The position numbers were made by a program, and so were the translations under genes. Under the pieces are notes generated by a model. The model saw only the letters and a program-made list of their open reading frames with translations. It searched no databases and was not told the DNA's origin. A DNA stretch of 64,000 nt from Pithys albifrons albifrons (Eukaryota; Chordata; Aves; Passeriformes; Thamnophilidae): positions 10,196,501-10,260,500 of the forward strand of contig NC_092475.1 of NCBI RefSeq assembly GCF_047495875.1. The letters run 5' to 3'. Every line of letters starts with the position of its first letter. Within the stretch, counting starts at the first letter, position 1. This document shows, in pieces, positions 47,561 to 59,038 of the stretch.

Positions 47561-48509
47561 AAAAATAGAAATTGCTCCTTTTCTTCCCTGAAGAATAATA
47601 GTTTGGGGATTGAAATAGAGCAGGAATCCAGTCTGTGAACTTCTCATCTTGGAAGAGGGATATCAGATCATCTTATTAGTGCTGTACCAGTTAGCTGGGA
47701 AGTAGCAGGTATGGAGAGAACTACTTGAAATGTGCATCTTTCAGTCAGATAAAATTCTAATATTTAAACTAAAAAGGGATCTCTGTTTTTAATTCAAAGT
47801 GAAACATCTCAGATATTTTATAAACATCAGATGTTTACAGCCAATAAATAGCAACACACACAAATATATATATATACACACACATATACACTCTGATTGG
47901 TTTATTACTGTACAGAGAAATCATAGTGTACTTCAGGTTAAAAATATGCTATTTCAGGGGCTGATGAGTTCAGACATCATATTTCAAAGGCACATATTAT
48001 AAAAGTTGACAAGTGTTTATAATGCAATAATCAAACTAATTGACTGAGATCCCTGATTAAAATGAGACTTCTCATGCAAAGCTCAGACTGCGATTCCCTG
48101 TGAACTGAGTTCATTTTGCAGCTTTTGTGCAGACTTTGGTCCTGTGAGGCTCTGGGGTCTCAGAATGTCAGGCAGTTTTGGGAGGACAGGGGACCCCACT
48201 GAACCTAAAACTTGTGGTAATTTGTTGTTCAGATCTCTGTACATGTAAATGGATTCATCAGATTTCTGCAACAGTCACAATTCTCAGGTTAAAAAAAAAG
48301 TATTTCAAAGGTAAACAGAAGGCATTTGTGTGCTGGGGTCTGATTTATTATACACACTATATATAGCTGTCATTAAATGAGCAGGCTAACGTGCAACTAT
48401 TCATCATGGGGGGAAATGAACAGGCTATTCTCTGCTTGCCTGGAATTGTTCATATTTCTGGAAGCTAAAAGCAGTGTCTAGGAAAGGAAAGAATGTCTAA
48501 AATGCCGTA
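47561..48509. other. Noncoding block with AC/AT microsatellite
   Basis: No gene is recognised. A compound microsatellite at 47853-47891 mixes ACAC and ATAT. An A-run (9 A) is at 48291-48299. Frames are short. Confidence 0.65.
47853..47891. repeat. Compound (AC)n/(AT)n microsatellite
   Basis: ACACACACA, then ATATATATATATA, then CACACACATATACAC within about 39 bases. A low-complexity, probably length-variable tract. Confidence 0.9.
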
Positions 48510-49060
48510 AGATATTTGATTTATTCTCTTCAGGCATTACCTCTCTCAGTTCTCTGTGCCCCAGAGTTTTATTCAAGTCAATCGATCTTAGGAACTGTTT
48601 CTAGCAATCCCAGTGTCCCCCAAAACTCCCCGCTAAAGACCTTTATCTGCTTCCTTTTGTTGTTATTGTCATTGTCATTAGAATAGGCTGAAATCAGTCC
48701 ATAATTTTTTGTTTTCCTTTGAAAGTGTATTTTGATCCAGGGAAAGCTATTCATCGCCTCGTTTGTGTTACCAGCAAGTCAGTTACTTGTCTGCATACAG
48801 CAAACTGCAATATCCTTTCGAGTTTCAGCTAAAGCAATTCTCAGTTTGCTGTTTATTTACATGAGAAACAGAAAATAAGCGATGCTGCCTGACCGAAACA
48901 GCTCTCTGAGTGCTGATTCAGGGAGATGACTAAAAATACTCAGATTCTTCTTAGCAACAATTAATTGCTGAAGAAAATAAGCAATAATATTAATTAATGA
49001 ATAAATAGAATAACGAACTATTTATGGATACAAAGTAACACATGATTGAATGAACTTACA
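48510..49060. promoter_or_regulatory. Candidate conserved noncoding block
   Basis: Repeat-free sequence with a tandem SOX-like ATTGTC-ATTGTC at 48665-48676, CAATCGATC near 48580-48588, TTTATTTAC at 48852-48860, and TTAATTGCTGAAGAAA at 48961-48976, an exact 16-mer shared with the candidate block at 32216. The right end (48960-49020) is extremely AT-rich with TTAATTAATGAATAAAT. No coding frame is present. Function is inferred. Confidence 0.45.
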
Positions 49061-49869
49061 GAAATTACCAGTACAACCCAAAAATTACAGTCAAAATGGT
49101 TGTTTCCACAGAAAATTGGATTTTAGTTAGGTTATGCCTTTCATGACAGGGCTCCCCTGCCACAGATGTAGCCAACATGAATTTGGTTTTAATTTACACA
49201 GGGATTGCCCATTAGGATTTACTCATTCTTGATCTGAAATCTGTTGCAGATCTACTTAAGCTGATTCAGCCAGACTGAAAACAGGTTTCACAGAATCAGA
49301 GAATATATGTGGTGTTCCTCACCAAAATATGGACTGTTTTTGGCTGTAATTAAACAAAATCTTTTAGTTTTCAGTCAAAAAATTGTTCATTACTTTAGAC
49401 TGGAAACTCAAAATTTTCCAGGACTTTTCCTATGTGCAAGTACCCAGTTCTGGCTGTCAATTCTCTTATCATTCACTTGTGCAATTTTAAAAATACCCTC
49501 CCTGGAGTGAGACTGGGACCTGTGCAAACACAGCCAGTGTTTCCCAGTGGAGTGCCACTCTCTGGCAGCAGGGCAGGACCATGTAACCTCCATGGACCTT
49601 GCTTTATTCCGGCTTCTCCGGCACATCCCTGGAGAACAGCCCAGCACAACTAAAGGAGTCACACTGATGAGGGAAAGTTGCCCTTTCCAAGCAGGTTTCT
49701 CCCCGCAAAAGGAATTTTTCTGTATTACAAAGCCAGCGAAGGCTGGGGGACATTAGACTCCATGCACTGGCAACCCCACAAACGATTAACTCTGATTTTT
49801 CCTGCCAGCTCTGTTCTACACCCACCCTCTGCTTTAAGGCTTTGGGGTTGTTTTTGTCTTTTCCAGCTT

Positions 49870-49897
49870 GGGGAAGCTGAGGGAGAGGGAGGAGGGG
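49870..49897 (+). other. Potential G-quadruplex
   Basis: G-tracts GGGG, GGG, GGG and GGGG with loops of 7, 3 and 4 bases, at the permissive edge of the canonical G4 definition. Confidence 0.5.
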
Positions 49898-50510
49898 ACA
49901 AGGAAATCTTCTGCTAAAAGACAAAGCAGCCCGGGGATGTCCATCCCTGGGCAGGGAGATGAAAGAGCGGCGTTGTTTGACAATGAGAGTGTGTGGGTGT
50001 CTCTCATCAAACCCGCTGACACCCAGTGCTGAGCCTCACAAAATACCAGGGGGTCGGCAAAGATAAAAGCAGCCTTGGCCCTGAGGGCCCCATTTTCTGC
50101 CCTGGGCCGTGTCCTGTGAATTAAAGAAAGGTGAGGCTCTGGCAGGAATACCTTCCCACGTGGCTTCTCTGAGCTCTGCTGCTCTTTTCTGCTTCGCCCT
50201 GTAGTCACCAGGTGAGGAAAGAAGGGTCTCGGGCACTGCCTGGCATCATCTATGGATGCTCCACCCAAACCTTTCCAGCCTCCCCAGATATGCCCTTCAA
50301 AGAGAAATTTCTGCTGTGGCTCCTTTAAAATAGAGAAATTTTAAATTGCTGGTCTTCAGTAGCACAACTGGCGTTTCACTGGATAAGTTAAAACATGCAC
50401 CTGAACACCTCAGCCTACACAGGCAAGGATATATATATGAGGAGGAACTCAGATTTAATTGCAATTAGGGCCTTTTCTGCAGCTTCACAGACATTTTCTT
50501 GCTGTACATG

Positions 50511-50528
50511 CACACACACACACACACA
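50511..50528. repeat. (CA)9 microsatellite
   Basis: Eighteen bases of perfect CA alternation, followed by an AACACA extension. Confidence 0.95.
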
Positions 50529-50964
50529 AACACATCCCAGAAACAGCACCAGAGGATGAGACCACAATGGACTTGTTTATCTGCAACAATAATCCAGACC
50601 AAAAAATCAAGGTGCTTTGTTCAGGGTTTGTGTGGGGAAAGAAAAGGTCGGGGTGCTGACTAACAGCTATTTTAGGACAGAACTGGTGCCATTATGAGTG
50701 GATTTCATCCTCTCCTATTCTATTCTTTCTCCCACTCCCACCTAGACACAAAATAACCTGCAATCCAATTAGTGCTGAGTGTGTACGAAGCAATCAAATT
50801 TAATAAACAGAGCTGGTGGGTTTTAAAAAAATACAGCCTTGTCCATGACCTTTTCTTAATTTTGTTGGATGTAATCTGAAATTCTGCTCTATTTATTTAC
50901 ACTTGCAGTTTAATTAGGCCCAGTTGTTTTAACCCAGCTACCTGCTTGCAGGCACGTAGGGGAG

Positions 50965-50983
50965 CACACACACACACACACAC
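50965..50983. repeat. (CA)n microsatellite
   Basis: Nineteen bases of perfect CA alternation. Confidence 0.95.
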
Positions 50984-51080
50984 GGTGCTTGTGCTCAGCT
51001 CCTCTGTTATCCCCAGGAGCTGCTGGGCTGAACTTCTCTCACACACACCCTCAGCTGATTAATAATGGCAGAGTCAGTTT

Positions 51081-51123
51081 GTGTGTGTGTGTGTGTGTGT
51101 GTCTGTGTGTGTTTGTGTGTGTG
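51081..51123. repeat. (GT)n microsatellite, interrupted
   Basis: Forty-three bases of GT alternation with two interruptions (a GTCT and a GTTT step). It lies about 100 bases from a CA tract of opposite phase (50965-50983), so the two could pair as an inverted repeat. Confidence 0.95.
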
Positions 51124-51210
51124 AATAACATGCCCTGGTAATGAGTCGGGAACACAGACAGGGATTTGTGTCTCTCAAATGGATTTGGGACAGTAGCATG
51201 TAGCTTTCTC

Positions 51211-51241
51211 TTTTTTTTTTTTTTTTTTTTTGTTTTTTTTT
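51211..51241. repeat. Poly-T tract
   Basis: Twenty-one T, one G, then nine T. Read on minus it is an A-rich tail; no retroposed body is recognisable beside it. Confidence 0.95.
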
Positions 51242-51609
51242 CATTTTCAGATCTGATTTGCCCTTCTTCCACAGCCATCACTTCATTCCATGGAGAGGTG
51301 CCATGGAAAGATCTTTACTCACTGTACAAAGAGGAGTGATCCCCTCTGAGCCCTCTTTTTAATTCTTTGAGAGTAGACAAAGCAGAAAAGAACTGACAGA
51401 AGCAGCATGAACAATAAGCTGTGCTTTCCAGAATCAATGATGGCAACCAGGAATTTTCTGGTTGGGATGAAGGGCAGAGGAAGAGAGAAGGTGGCTTTGG
51501 AGAGTGGCCAGAGAGAATTTTGACTGGAGTCTTTAAGAGATGGAAGACAGAATTAAATATCAGCTTGTGACACAGTGGGTCCAGTGGTTAAATCCATCAT
51601 GTTCCATCC

Positions 51610-51810
51610 CAGAATCCCAGAGTCATAGAATGGTTGGGTTTGGGAGGGAGCATAAAGATCATCTCATTCCTATTCCCCTGCCATGTGTAGGGACTCCTTC
51701 CACTAGACCAGATTGAAAGAGCCCCATCCAACCTGACCTTGGACATTTCCAGGGATAAGGCAGCCACAGCTCTCTGGGCAACCTGTGCCAGGGCCTCACC
51801 ACCCTTATAG
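51610..51810 (-). mobile_element. CR1 LINE, 3' fragment (type B)
   Basis: The reverse complement of about 200 bases of CR1 3' end: CAGAGTCATAGAATGGTTGG, CATAAAGATCATCTCATTCC, GCCATGTGTAGGGACTCC, CCACTAGACCAGATTG, CCCCATCCAACCTGACCTTG, AAGGCAGCCACAGCTC, GGGCAACCTGTGCCAGGGCC, TCACCACCC. Point changes are frequent but order and spacing are intact. It is 5' truncated and non-coding. Confidence 0.94.
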
Positions 51811-52539
51811 CAGGAGGCACAAATGCATTCCAAGCGCTAGACACAAGGGCAGGCAGGTCAGGAAGAACCCCCGTGGGCACCCAAGTGCTTTGGTTGCCCC
51901 ATATCCTGTCACACCAGTGCTGTGTGAGACTCAAAACAACCCATGAGCACACCCTAAACACTGGAAAAGGGTGAGTCAGGGAGAATGGTGAGTGACACTG
52001 AGGAACTGAGTGGCAGTCTAGTAGATGTTCACTCATGTTTGCCCACCTTTGGGAAAAGCACTGGATGTTCAGGGAAGGTTCTAGGTGAAAATTTAGAATA
52101 TCTCAGAGCAAAAGATTAAATGAATTCTTTGTGGAGCACCAAGTAAGACCAATGCCCTAAATGTCACACTTGCTTTCCCACTTTCTTGAATAATAATGTT
52201 CCAGGTTATGCTGCTTTTGTGTGGCAAAAGTAGCACAAGAAATTCTCACCTTCTGCTCATTCTTGTGTCTCTCCGATTGCCTCCCCTTTTACCTATCTAA
52301 GGTAAAAATTACTCCCCCCACCCACAAAAGAAACACCAGACAAACTTGGCAAGACTTGATGAAACTGGTTCCTCTACCAGAGGCAGCACAGCACAGACCT
52401 TCTGGCTCCTCACCTCACATTGGCCAAGTCTCAGACATCCCATATCACCCAAAATGCACTTGAGGAGGTTTTGAAGTTTGCCTACTGCTGTCTGAGTGCA
52501 GTGCTGAATTTAAAAGTGTGGGGAGCATGTGGAAACTAG
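51811..52539. other. Noncoding block, no gene seen
   Basis: Mixed composition. The 125-codon minus frame at 51659-52036 runs into CR1 antisense sequence and is an artefact. No other repeat is recognised. Confidence 0.6.
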
Positions 52540-52910
52540 TTCAAAAGTTGGCAGTTTCATTTGCATATGAGAGGCCAAAATAATCAAATAAAAACTGCCA
52601 CACAAAACGAACCAGAATTGGAATTGGCTAAACACTTCCTTGTGAAATGGATTTTCGAAGTGACTCTTGAACTCTTCAGTGGAAAGACAGATTCATTTTC
52701 AATGGAGTTTGATCTTGCTCTTCAGCTTCATTTGTAAGACCAATTACAGAGCATTTTGTATAACAATTACGGGCATTAAAACCACTCTGTTCCATTTGAT
52801 GAATTTTAATAGTAATTGAACAGAAGAACCCATCAACTGAAAGATTGTCCAATCAAGTATGCCCACACACTGAACTGTAATTTCCACTCCACAAATGTGT
52901 AATGCCATTC
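52540..52910. promoter_or_regulatory. Candidate conserved noncoding element with octamer
   Basis: The reverse octamer ATTTGCAT is at 52559-52566, inside the 16-mer that recurs inverted at 5452-5467. Further right are CCAATTACAG, ACAATTACGGGC, TTTTAATAGTAATTG and ATTGTCCAATC words. It is repeat-free with no open frame. POU/homeodomain function is inferred from the motifs. Confidence 0.4.
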
Positions 52911-54889
52911 AAAACTACTAAAATGTCCTCTCCACACCACCATCCAAGCAGATTCTTGAGGATTTGTTCCAAAACAACTTTATTCCCTGAGGCTCTAAGT
53001 ACACAGACAACACATTGACCATGGCCCTGTGGTAATTCCTGTGTACAGCTTTGTCCTGCAAAGCTCCCTGGAGCTCATTCTCGGATGGGGCATTCACAGG
53101 GTCCTGGTGACCACAGATATTATTGGGAAGCACCCCACAAACCACTCTACGAATCCATCTTTTTGTGAAGAAAGGCATTTTAGGAGGATGCCTTCTGAGG
53201 AACTTTGCAAGAGATTGCAAGAGCTGGGTGACTGCTCTGTGTCAGGGTAGGGAATGGAGCCCATCCCTTGGACTCTGGATCAGTTATTTACATTCAAATT
53301 CGTTTCAGATTCTTCCTTTGCAAAGAAGAATGTGCAGAATGGTGGGCACAAGGAATATAGACCTGAAATATATAATCTGGCTATGAGAAGAGACCCCTCA
53401 CAGGCACTAAAGAATAGATATTTGGGCTAGAAAAGTCCTGATGATTGCCACAAGACCCAGACTCTAACTTGTGTTACAAGTCCAAAAACCACAAAAGCAA
53501 TGAATGTGGCAGAGTAAAAGAGATCAAAGGCATCACCAATGTCCTGGGTCTCTCAGTGAGTGCTAATGCATTTCTTATTCTTTGTTGTGAACATTCTGTT
53601 GTTATTTTTTTCCTACTAAACCTGCCCTTTCTGTCTGAGGTTGGCCTCTGACGTACTGACAATTCCTTGAGGGAAGTTGTGTTCTTCATTGGATTTGCTG
53701 TAAATTAGAAGAACAAAAGAAGTATTTTGATGAACTTGCTCTCAATGGGATTTCCAAGTTTGCTTGGAAACAAAAAGAGATTCCGATAGTTTAGATCAGT
53801 GGGAGATAAGTGTCCAACTGTCAGAGCCTTCTTTTGAAGTGAGTTTCCCATTGCCAGTGGTCACTACAACTGTAAGTTCACTTTAAAGACAAAAGATGAA
53901 GTCGTGGCCTTTCTGAAGTCAATAAGAATTTTATTGCTGACAATTGAGAGGCCAAGATTTCACCCAAGATGTTTGTACAGGCACTAACTTTAGCATCTGT
54001 TGAGAGCTACATGAAATATTTATATCGAAGAGGAAAACTGTATTGTTTTCTTGTGTCTCATTCTGAACATAAAAATGACCCTGTCTCACTGGAAAATCAT
54101 CACTCTTCTATGAACAGGGTACAGTTTCAGGTGAGACACCCCTTATTCCGATGTGACCAAATTGCAATATGTGATTTAAAAGCAATTTACATCTTCATGT
54201 GACGTATCTATTTTTTCCTGTTAATTTTCATTTTGGTTTAGAACAAGTGGATAATGAAAAGTGGAGGTTTTCACGTAAACAAGAAGATCTATTACCTCTA
54301 CAACTAAAATTTCAAACAGTGGTTCCTTGTATTTAAAAAAATATCTGACAAATCCTGCCTTTGAAAGCCCAGGAAAAAGCTTCTCCTGAAAGTACTGAAG
54401 GTTCCATATTTCTTTATTTTGTGCAAGTCGATCAGTCAGTGGGTTCAAAATTCTACAAAAGAAGCTCAGATTTATTAAAGGATCTGCAGAGAAACTCTGT
54501 CTAGTAACAAACATATCCAAGCTTCTGTAATGTGGGAAAACACAAACCTGGCATAATTTTTTTTTTTTTAAAGCTTCTTCCCCTTTTTCTTCCTAGATGG
54601 AGACAATATCCAAAAACATGAGATCTGAGGAGAGGAAGGAGTTGGTAGAGAATGGGGATGGGTAAATGGCAAGATACAGGGATTTGTTTGAAAATGAACC
54701 ATGCAAATTAAAGGGCAAAGAATTTTTACCCTGCTCATTTCTTGGTCCCCTCCCCTTTCAAACATCATCTCTTTATTTGTTTCATTTTATGTGTTTTAGT
54801 GTTTCAGTCCCTGGCTGCTACATTGGGTTTTTCACCCTTCACACACCATCACATACTGCCTGCCTGCCTTTGACCACACTCTGGGTTGT
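52911..54889. other. Noncoding block with one protein-like minus frame
   Basis: The minus strand of 52918-53244 stays open for just over 100 codons, with composition more protein-like than most frames here (see findings). An AATAAA word on minus at 52981-52986 could equally mark a retroviral LTR or transcript 3' end. A poly-T run is at 54557-54569. Nothing else is recognised. Confidence 0.5.
54557..54569. repeat. Poly-T run
   Basis: Thirteen consecutive T followed by AAAGC. Simple homopolymer. Confidence 0.9.
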
Positions 54890-54903
54890 AATAATAATAA
54901 TAA
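54889..54903. repeat. (TAA)n microsatellite
   Basis: TAATAATAATAATAA: five trinucleotide units followed by a short A run. Confidence 0.9.
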
Positions 54904-55115
54904 AAAACTGGGCCTGATTTTAATTTGTGTAATGTTTTTGTTAAAAAAATAAAAACTCAACAGCCTAATTAGGAAACTCGTTAAATGGCTGCAATTCAAA
55001 TATAATTCTATTAAATTCTCCCTGTAAAGTTAATGTTACAGACTTTTTAACAGATGTTTTAATTAGACATTGTTATTAAAGGGAATACTGTAGAAATTAA
55101 AAGCAGGCCCTAAAT
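54904..55115. promoter_or_regulatory. Candidate conserved noncoding element
   Basis: Very AT-rich, repeat-free sequence with GATTTTAATTTG, CAGCCTAATTAGG, GCAATTCAAATATAATTC, GTTAATGTTACAG and GTTTTAATTAGACATTG words. CCTAATTAGG at 54964-54973 is a perfect 10-base palindrome holding a homeodomain dimer-type core. No coding frame is supported. Function is inferred. Confidence 0.42.
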
Positions 55116-57529
55116 GTGTTAACAAAGACACTTTTCTTGCATGGCATTGATGGTGGCAGAAACATTAGCAGAGAGATTTTGGCAGCAGGTCATGAAAAAG
55201 AAAAAAGAAGAGATGTGTTAAAGGAAAGATACACTAAGAGATATGCACTGCTCAGCTACTATGTGAGATGGGCTCATTTCACATCCAGCACCACCTCGGG
55301 CCATTGCCTGAGCTGGAAAGGAGGTAGAGAAGATGCTTCAGCCCAGTGCTAATGGCACCATGTGAGGAGCACCATGACAGCACAGGCACTAATCAGGAAG
55401 AGAGATTTGGTTGTGAGAAACTTTCAGCTTCAAGGATTTCCAAGGAAACATCAGCCTCACTGGTTTTTGAGGTTTCATCTGCTGAGTCGAAAGTTTTCTG
55501 ATGGAATCTCTTGGAATCAAGGAACAGCAGAGGGCTCACATTTTTGTAAGATGGGTTTGTTCTGAGCCCCTCTGATTGCACAGGCTGGGATGGCAAGTGT
55601 GTTAGTTTTGGAAATGAGAGAATAAAATAACCCCACAGCTGTATTTTTGAAAAAGAAGGTTTAATCAAACTGCTTGATAGGTTTAAGCACATTGCAAAAG
55701 GACCCTCATGAGACCTTTTCTGCGATTTATGACACTAGGATTGAATTGCAGGTGAAAAAGGTGACAAACTGGCCAGGCTTCACAAGACCCTCTTTGCTGG
55801 GGACTGTGGTGTGTGCAGGTCCACAGTTCTCCACTTCTGCTGGGCCAGGCCACCAAGAAACCTGCCCAAGGCCAACAGGAGCAGTTCATCTAATACAAAT
55901 AGCTCCTGTATGGCAGAGTAATTTCGTGGGGCTTCTGCTCTAACCTGGCATCAGTGCTCCCTGAGTGCCACAATCTGCTGATCAGAGCCCTCCCAGAGAG
56001 CGATTCAAAGCAGACTTGGTCAGAAAGATAGCACAGAGAACAAATAGCCAGTTACAGGTCTTGTGTTGGATGCTGTGAATACTGACATTAGTCTAGAGAC
56101 AATCAGTTTGGGCCACACTAAAGAGGGCTTGTGCTCCTCAGGAGGCTGCTTGACTTGATGTTTCTATTCCAAAGCAGGACCAGCTCTACCTAACTCATTC
56201 TAGTAAACATGCACTGGCCAGGTCTATTATATCACTTCATTTACAGACTATTTCTGATGTATTTATCTAGTTAGTACTAGACCTTGTCTTCTTTCCCTGT
56301 AGGCACTTCCCACTCCTAATCTTCACAGCTCTTGAAGGAGTCAAGGAGAGCAGTTGGCACTGGGGGAGGTACAATTTTAATGAAGATTTTCACATGAACT
56401 TTGCTTTTGTCCTTTCTTGTTTATTCATACAGGAGTGTAAACTGCATTTCTCCTTCAGTACCCATTTTATCTCAATGTAGTGAAAAATGGTATGTCCCAT
56501 GGTTCTATTTCTTGTAAGAGGTCAGCTTTGTGCTGCCCAGCACCTCTGAAGTGCTGAGAGGGTTAACCTGGACCCTTCTGAGCAGTTCAGTGAATAATGG
56601 AAGGACCAAGTGGTGGACAGTACTGACATACAAGTTTACAATGCCATCAAGGGCTTTAAGGCATCAAGCCCTAAAGACAGATCTTGGCATTGATGTCACC
56701 AGCAGTTCAAGGTGGCTCTTTAGGGTTATAAGAAGTAGAAATTGCTTACAGGCTGAGTAGATGGACCTGACATTTTAATGGCTTATTTCCCCCAGCCCCT
56801 TCTCATTTCTAATACATGATGTTGGCATTGCATCTGTGAATTAGGAAATGGTAGGTGTTCTTACCTGCCATAGATGTGCTCTTTGCAATGCATGGGGGGT
56901 GAGAAGGGAAAGTGTTGTGAGATTAGTCAGGAATCTCTGAGAACTGCTCTGGTCATGCTAATCTGGTAATTAACATCAGACAGTGGGATAGGGATGCAGA
57001 CAGGAAGATGAACTGGCAAAGCTGCGTGAAACAGGCTGAACAATTCAAACTTATCTAAACCCCCTGATTTTTTCTCTCAATGAGAGGAACAACTTCTTCC
57101 TAAAACATTAGGTGAAAATCTGATAATCACAGCTCTGAATGTTTTATCCCTGTCACCAAAACCTGTTATTGCTCACTCTGAGAAGAATATGAGTCTGGAG
57201 AAAAAAGACACATGGAAAAATCACATTTAAGTGATGCTATCATTGATATTAGTGAAAATTGTCAACTCCTGTTCCTCCTTCTATCTGTAGATTTCATTCT
57301 TTCAGCTACATTTATGCATTTATAGGCTGGAGACAAGCCAAACCCAGAGCAGAACTTTCTCAGAGCTTGGAGGGGTTGAACATGGCTGGTGATACTTGTC
57401 AGTGACTCTTGTGAGCATCTCTCAGAATCTGCACAACTGGGATTTTGTATATTTTCTCATTTATTTTGAAGCCTTGTTTGCAGTTTATTCTTCTTTGTTA
57501 TCCCTTCCCTTTAGAGATATTTAGTTCAA
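55116..57529. other. Noncoding block, no gene seen
   Basis: Mixed composition. Overlapping frames of 60-99 codons at 55390-55945 on both strands lack domains. No LINE or LTR is confidently recognised, although 55560-55950 has retroposon-like mixed composition. Confidence 0.55.
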
Positions 57530-58240
57530 AAGCAGTGCAGTAACCAGATTAATGCAGGTAGTCAAATTTTAATGATCACCTGAGTCAAGCAAACAGGAAA
57601 ATCATTCCTGTACAGCCGTAATGGTAAAAGAGAGAGGTGCAAAACCCCACCAAGAGAGACAACTGGCTAATTATCTGATGCAAAACCAATGTAAAAAAAC
57701 CCAGAAACTAGAAAATAAATGAAAACCTCTACAGCAATTACTTCCCAAAAGGTAACATTTTCACAATTAAAGCCATTCTAAGAACTTTAGTTAATTATGT
57801 AGGTTTTCTTCTCTCTCTCTTCCCCCTCCCTCTTCTTCTCCCTTTTTCTCCCCTTTATTAAAGTCCATCAGGGCTCATGATGTGTGGGAAAAGTGCTAAC
57901 ATTTGCAAATTGCTGGTTTATGATAAATGAATTGTGGAAACTCAGCCCCTTGGTTGGGGCCCGGGTAGATTGCAAAGCACCAGCATCTCCGGCTGCTGCA
58001 GCCCTGACCCTGACTTTACACCCATTGATCACAACTGGTGCATAGCCATGACCACCAAATGCATACATTGTAGCTGGGGGACTTGCTTTTCCCATAGTAT
58101 TTCATCATCGTTCCACACCGCGAGCGCCACAGTAACCTTTGGCATGCCATCCTGCAAGACTAATACCTGCAGGAGATTTCCTCTTGCCCCAGTAATCACT
58201 GCTTCAACTTGCTCCATCTTTAAAAACCCTTAGTCATTAA
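57530..58240. promoter_or_regulatory. Candidate conserved block with pyrimidine tract
   Basis: An AT-rich, TAAT-containing segment (57530-57800) is followed by a 53-base all-pyrimidine tract at 57804-57856, then an AT-rich strip ending near 57945. After that comes a segment with several CpGs (58110-58130, CCGCGAGCGCC) in which plus and minus frames stay open for about 60-100 codons. It could be a conserved noncoding element with a decayed coding relic at its right end. Neither is proven. Confidence 0.33.
57804..57856 (+). repeat. 53-nt uninterrupted polypyrimidine tract
   Basis: Every base from 57804 to 57856 is C or T, starting with a (CT)-rich section and continuing with CCCT/CTT runs. Such tracts can form triplex (H-DNA) structures, or on a transcript act as a PTB-binding stretch. 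No splice acceptor or exon is recognised immediately downstream. Confidence 0.95.
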
Positions 58241-58660
58241 CCCAGATTTGATTTCCAAAAAATATCCGTTGATTTCAATAGTGCTGGAAAGGTAGGAAAG
58301 GGCTCAATGTGCTGGAAAATCAAACCCTAAATAATTCTAACATATTTCCAACTATAATGTTCTACATCTTTCCCAGCACTTTTATTTTAGGCAGAAATTT
58401 ACTACAACTTCTCTGAATGTTAATCCCAGTGATGCTCAAGGATGTAACAGGAAGGAGAGAGAAGTACCTCTAAGGATATCAGAGGAGTGACATGTCTCGT
58501 GTGCTCCCGCGATTGCTCTTTGTTATTGCTGGATGCCTGGAGTGCAGGAGTGCTCCAACCTTGGAATGGCACAGAGAAGGGAAACCCCCTGCCCCAGGTG
58601 AGGGAGATGTGCAGAGTCATCCAGGGATGAGGGAGACACATGGCAGGTAAAGCACAGGAG

Positions 58661-58684
58661 GCTGGTGGCTGGTAGCTGGTGGCT
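58661..58684 (+). repeat. 7-bp tandem repeat (GCTGGTG)n
   Basis: About 3.5 copies of GCTGGTG/GCTGGTA in a row, with a related GCTGGTG just downstream at 58690-58696. Confidence 0.85.
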
Positions 58685-59023
58685 GCCTCAGCTGGTGCTC
58701 CAAGTGGGATGTCAGCTCTGTGCAACATTTCGTGGCGAGTTTTGTGTTGACTTTAGGGACTATTTATGGTTTCAGGGAAAACACAACTGAAAGGAACGCA
58801 GAGCCTGGGCAGCTGCACGTCAGCTGAGATTCCTGCACAGGGAAATTGTTTCCATTCACACTTCTGGGTCTGCAGGCAGGTCCTGATCCTGCTTTAATGA
58901 AAACAATTCCTCGAAAGTCAAGTGCATTTTTCTGACTGGCACATGGATGTGCTGTTTTCTTGGCAGAGTCTGATAGATAATGCTGAGCATATGTAAGGAA
59001 ATGTGCACGTGTGTGTATCAGCT

Positions 59024-59038
59024 CACACACACACACAC
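59024..59038. repeat. (CA)n microsatellite
   Basis: Fifteen bases of perfect CA alternation, followed after GG by a further ACACACA. Confidence 0.93.

Larger units (their letters stand above)
49061..51609. other. Noncoding block with dinucleotide repeats
   Basis: No gene is recognised. An AT-rich TAAT-containing island at 50750-50940 resembles a weak candidate element. Three CA/GT tracts and a T-rich tract lie between 50511 and 51241. A G-rich patch is at 49870-49897. Frames of 106-144 codons on minus at 49604-50268 overlap plus frames and lack domains. Confidence 0.6.

Noticed and set aside
49288..49304. Possible CR1 terminus (TCACAGAATCAGAGAAT)
   Set aside because: The match stops after 17 bases and the expected GGTTTGGGTTGG does not follow; too short to call.
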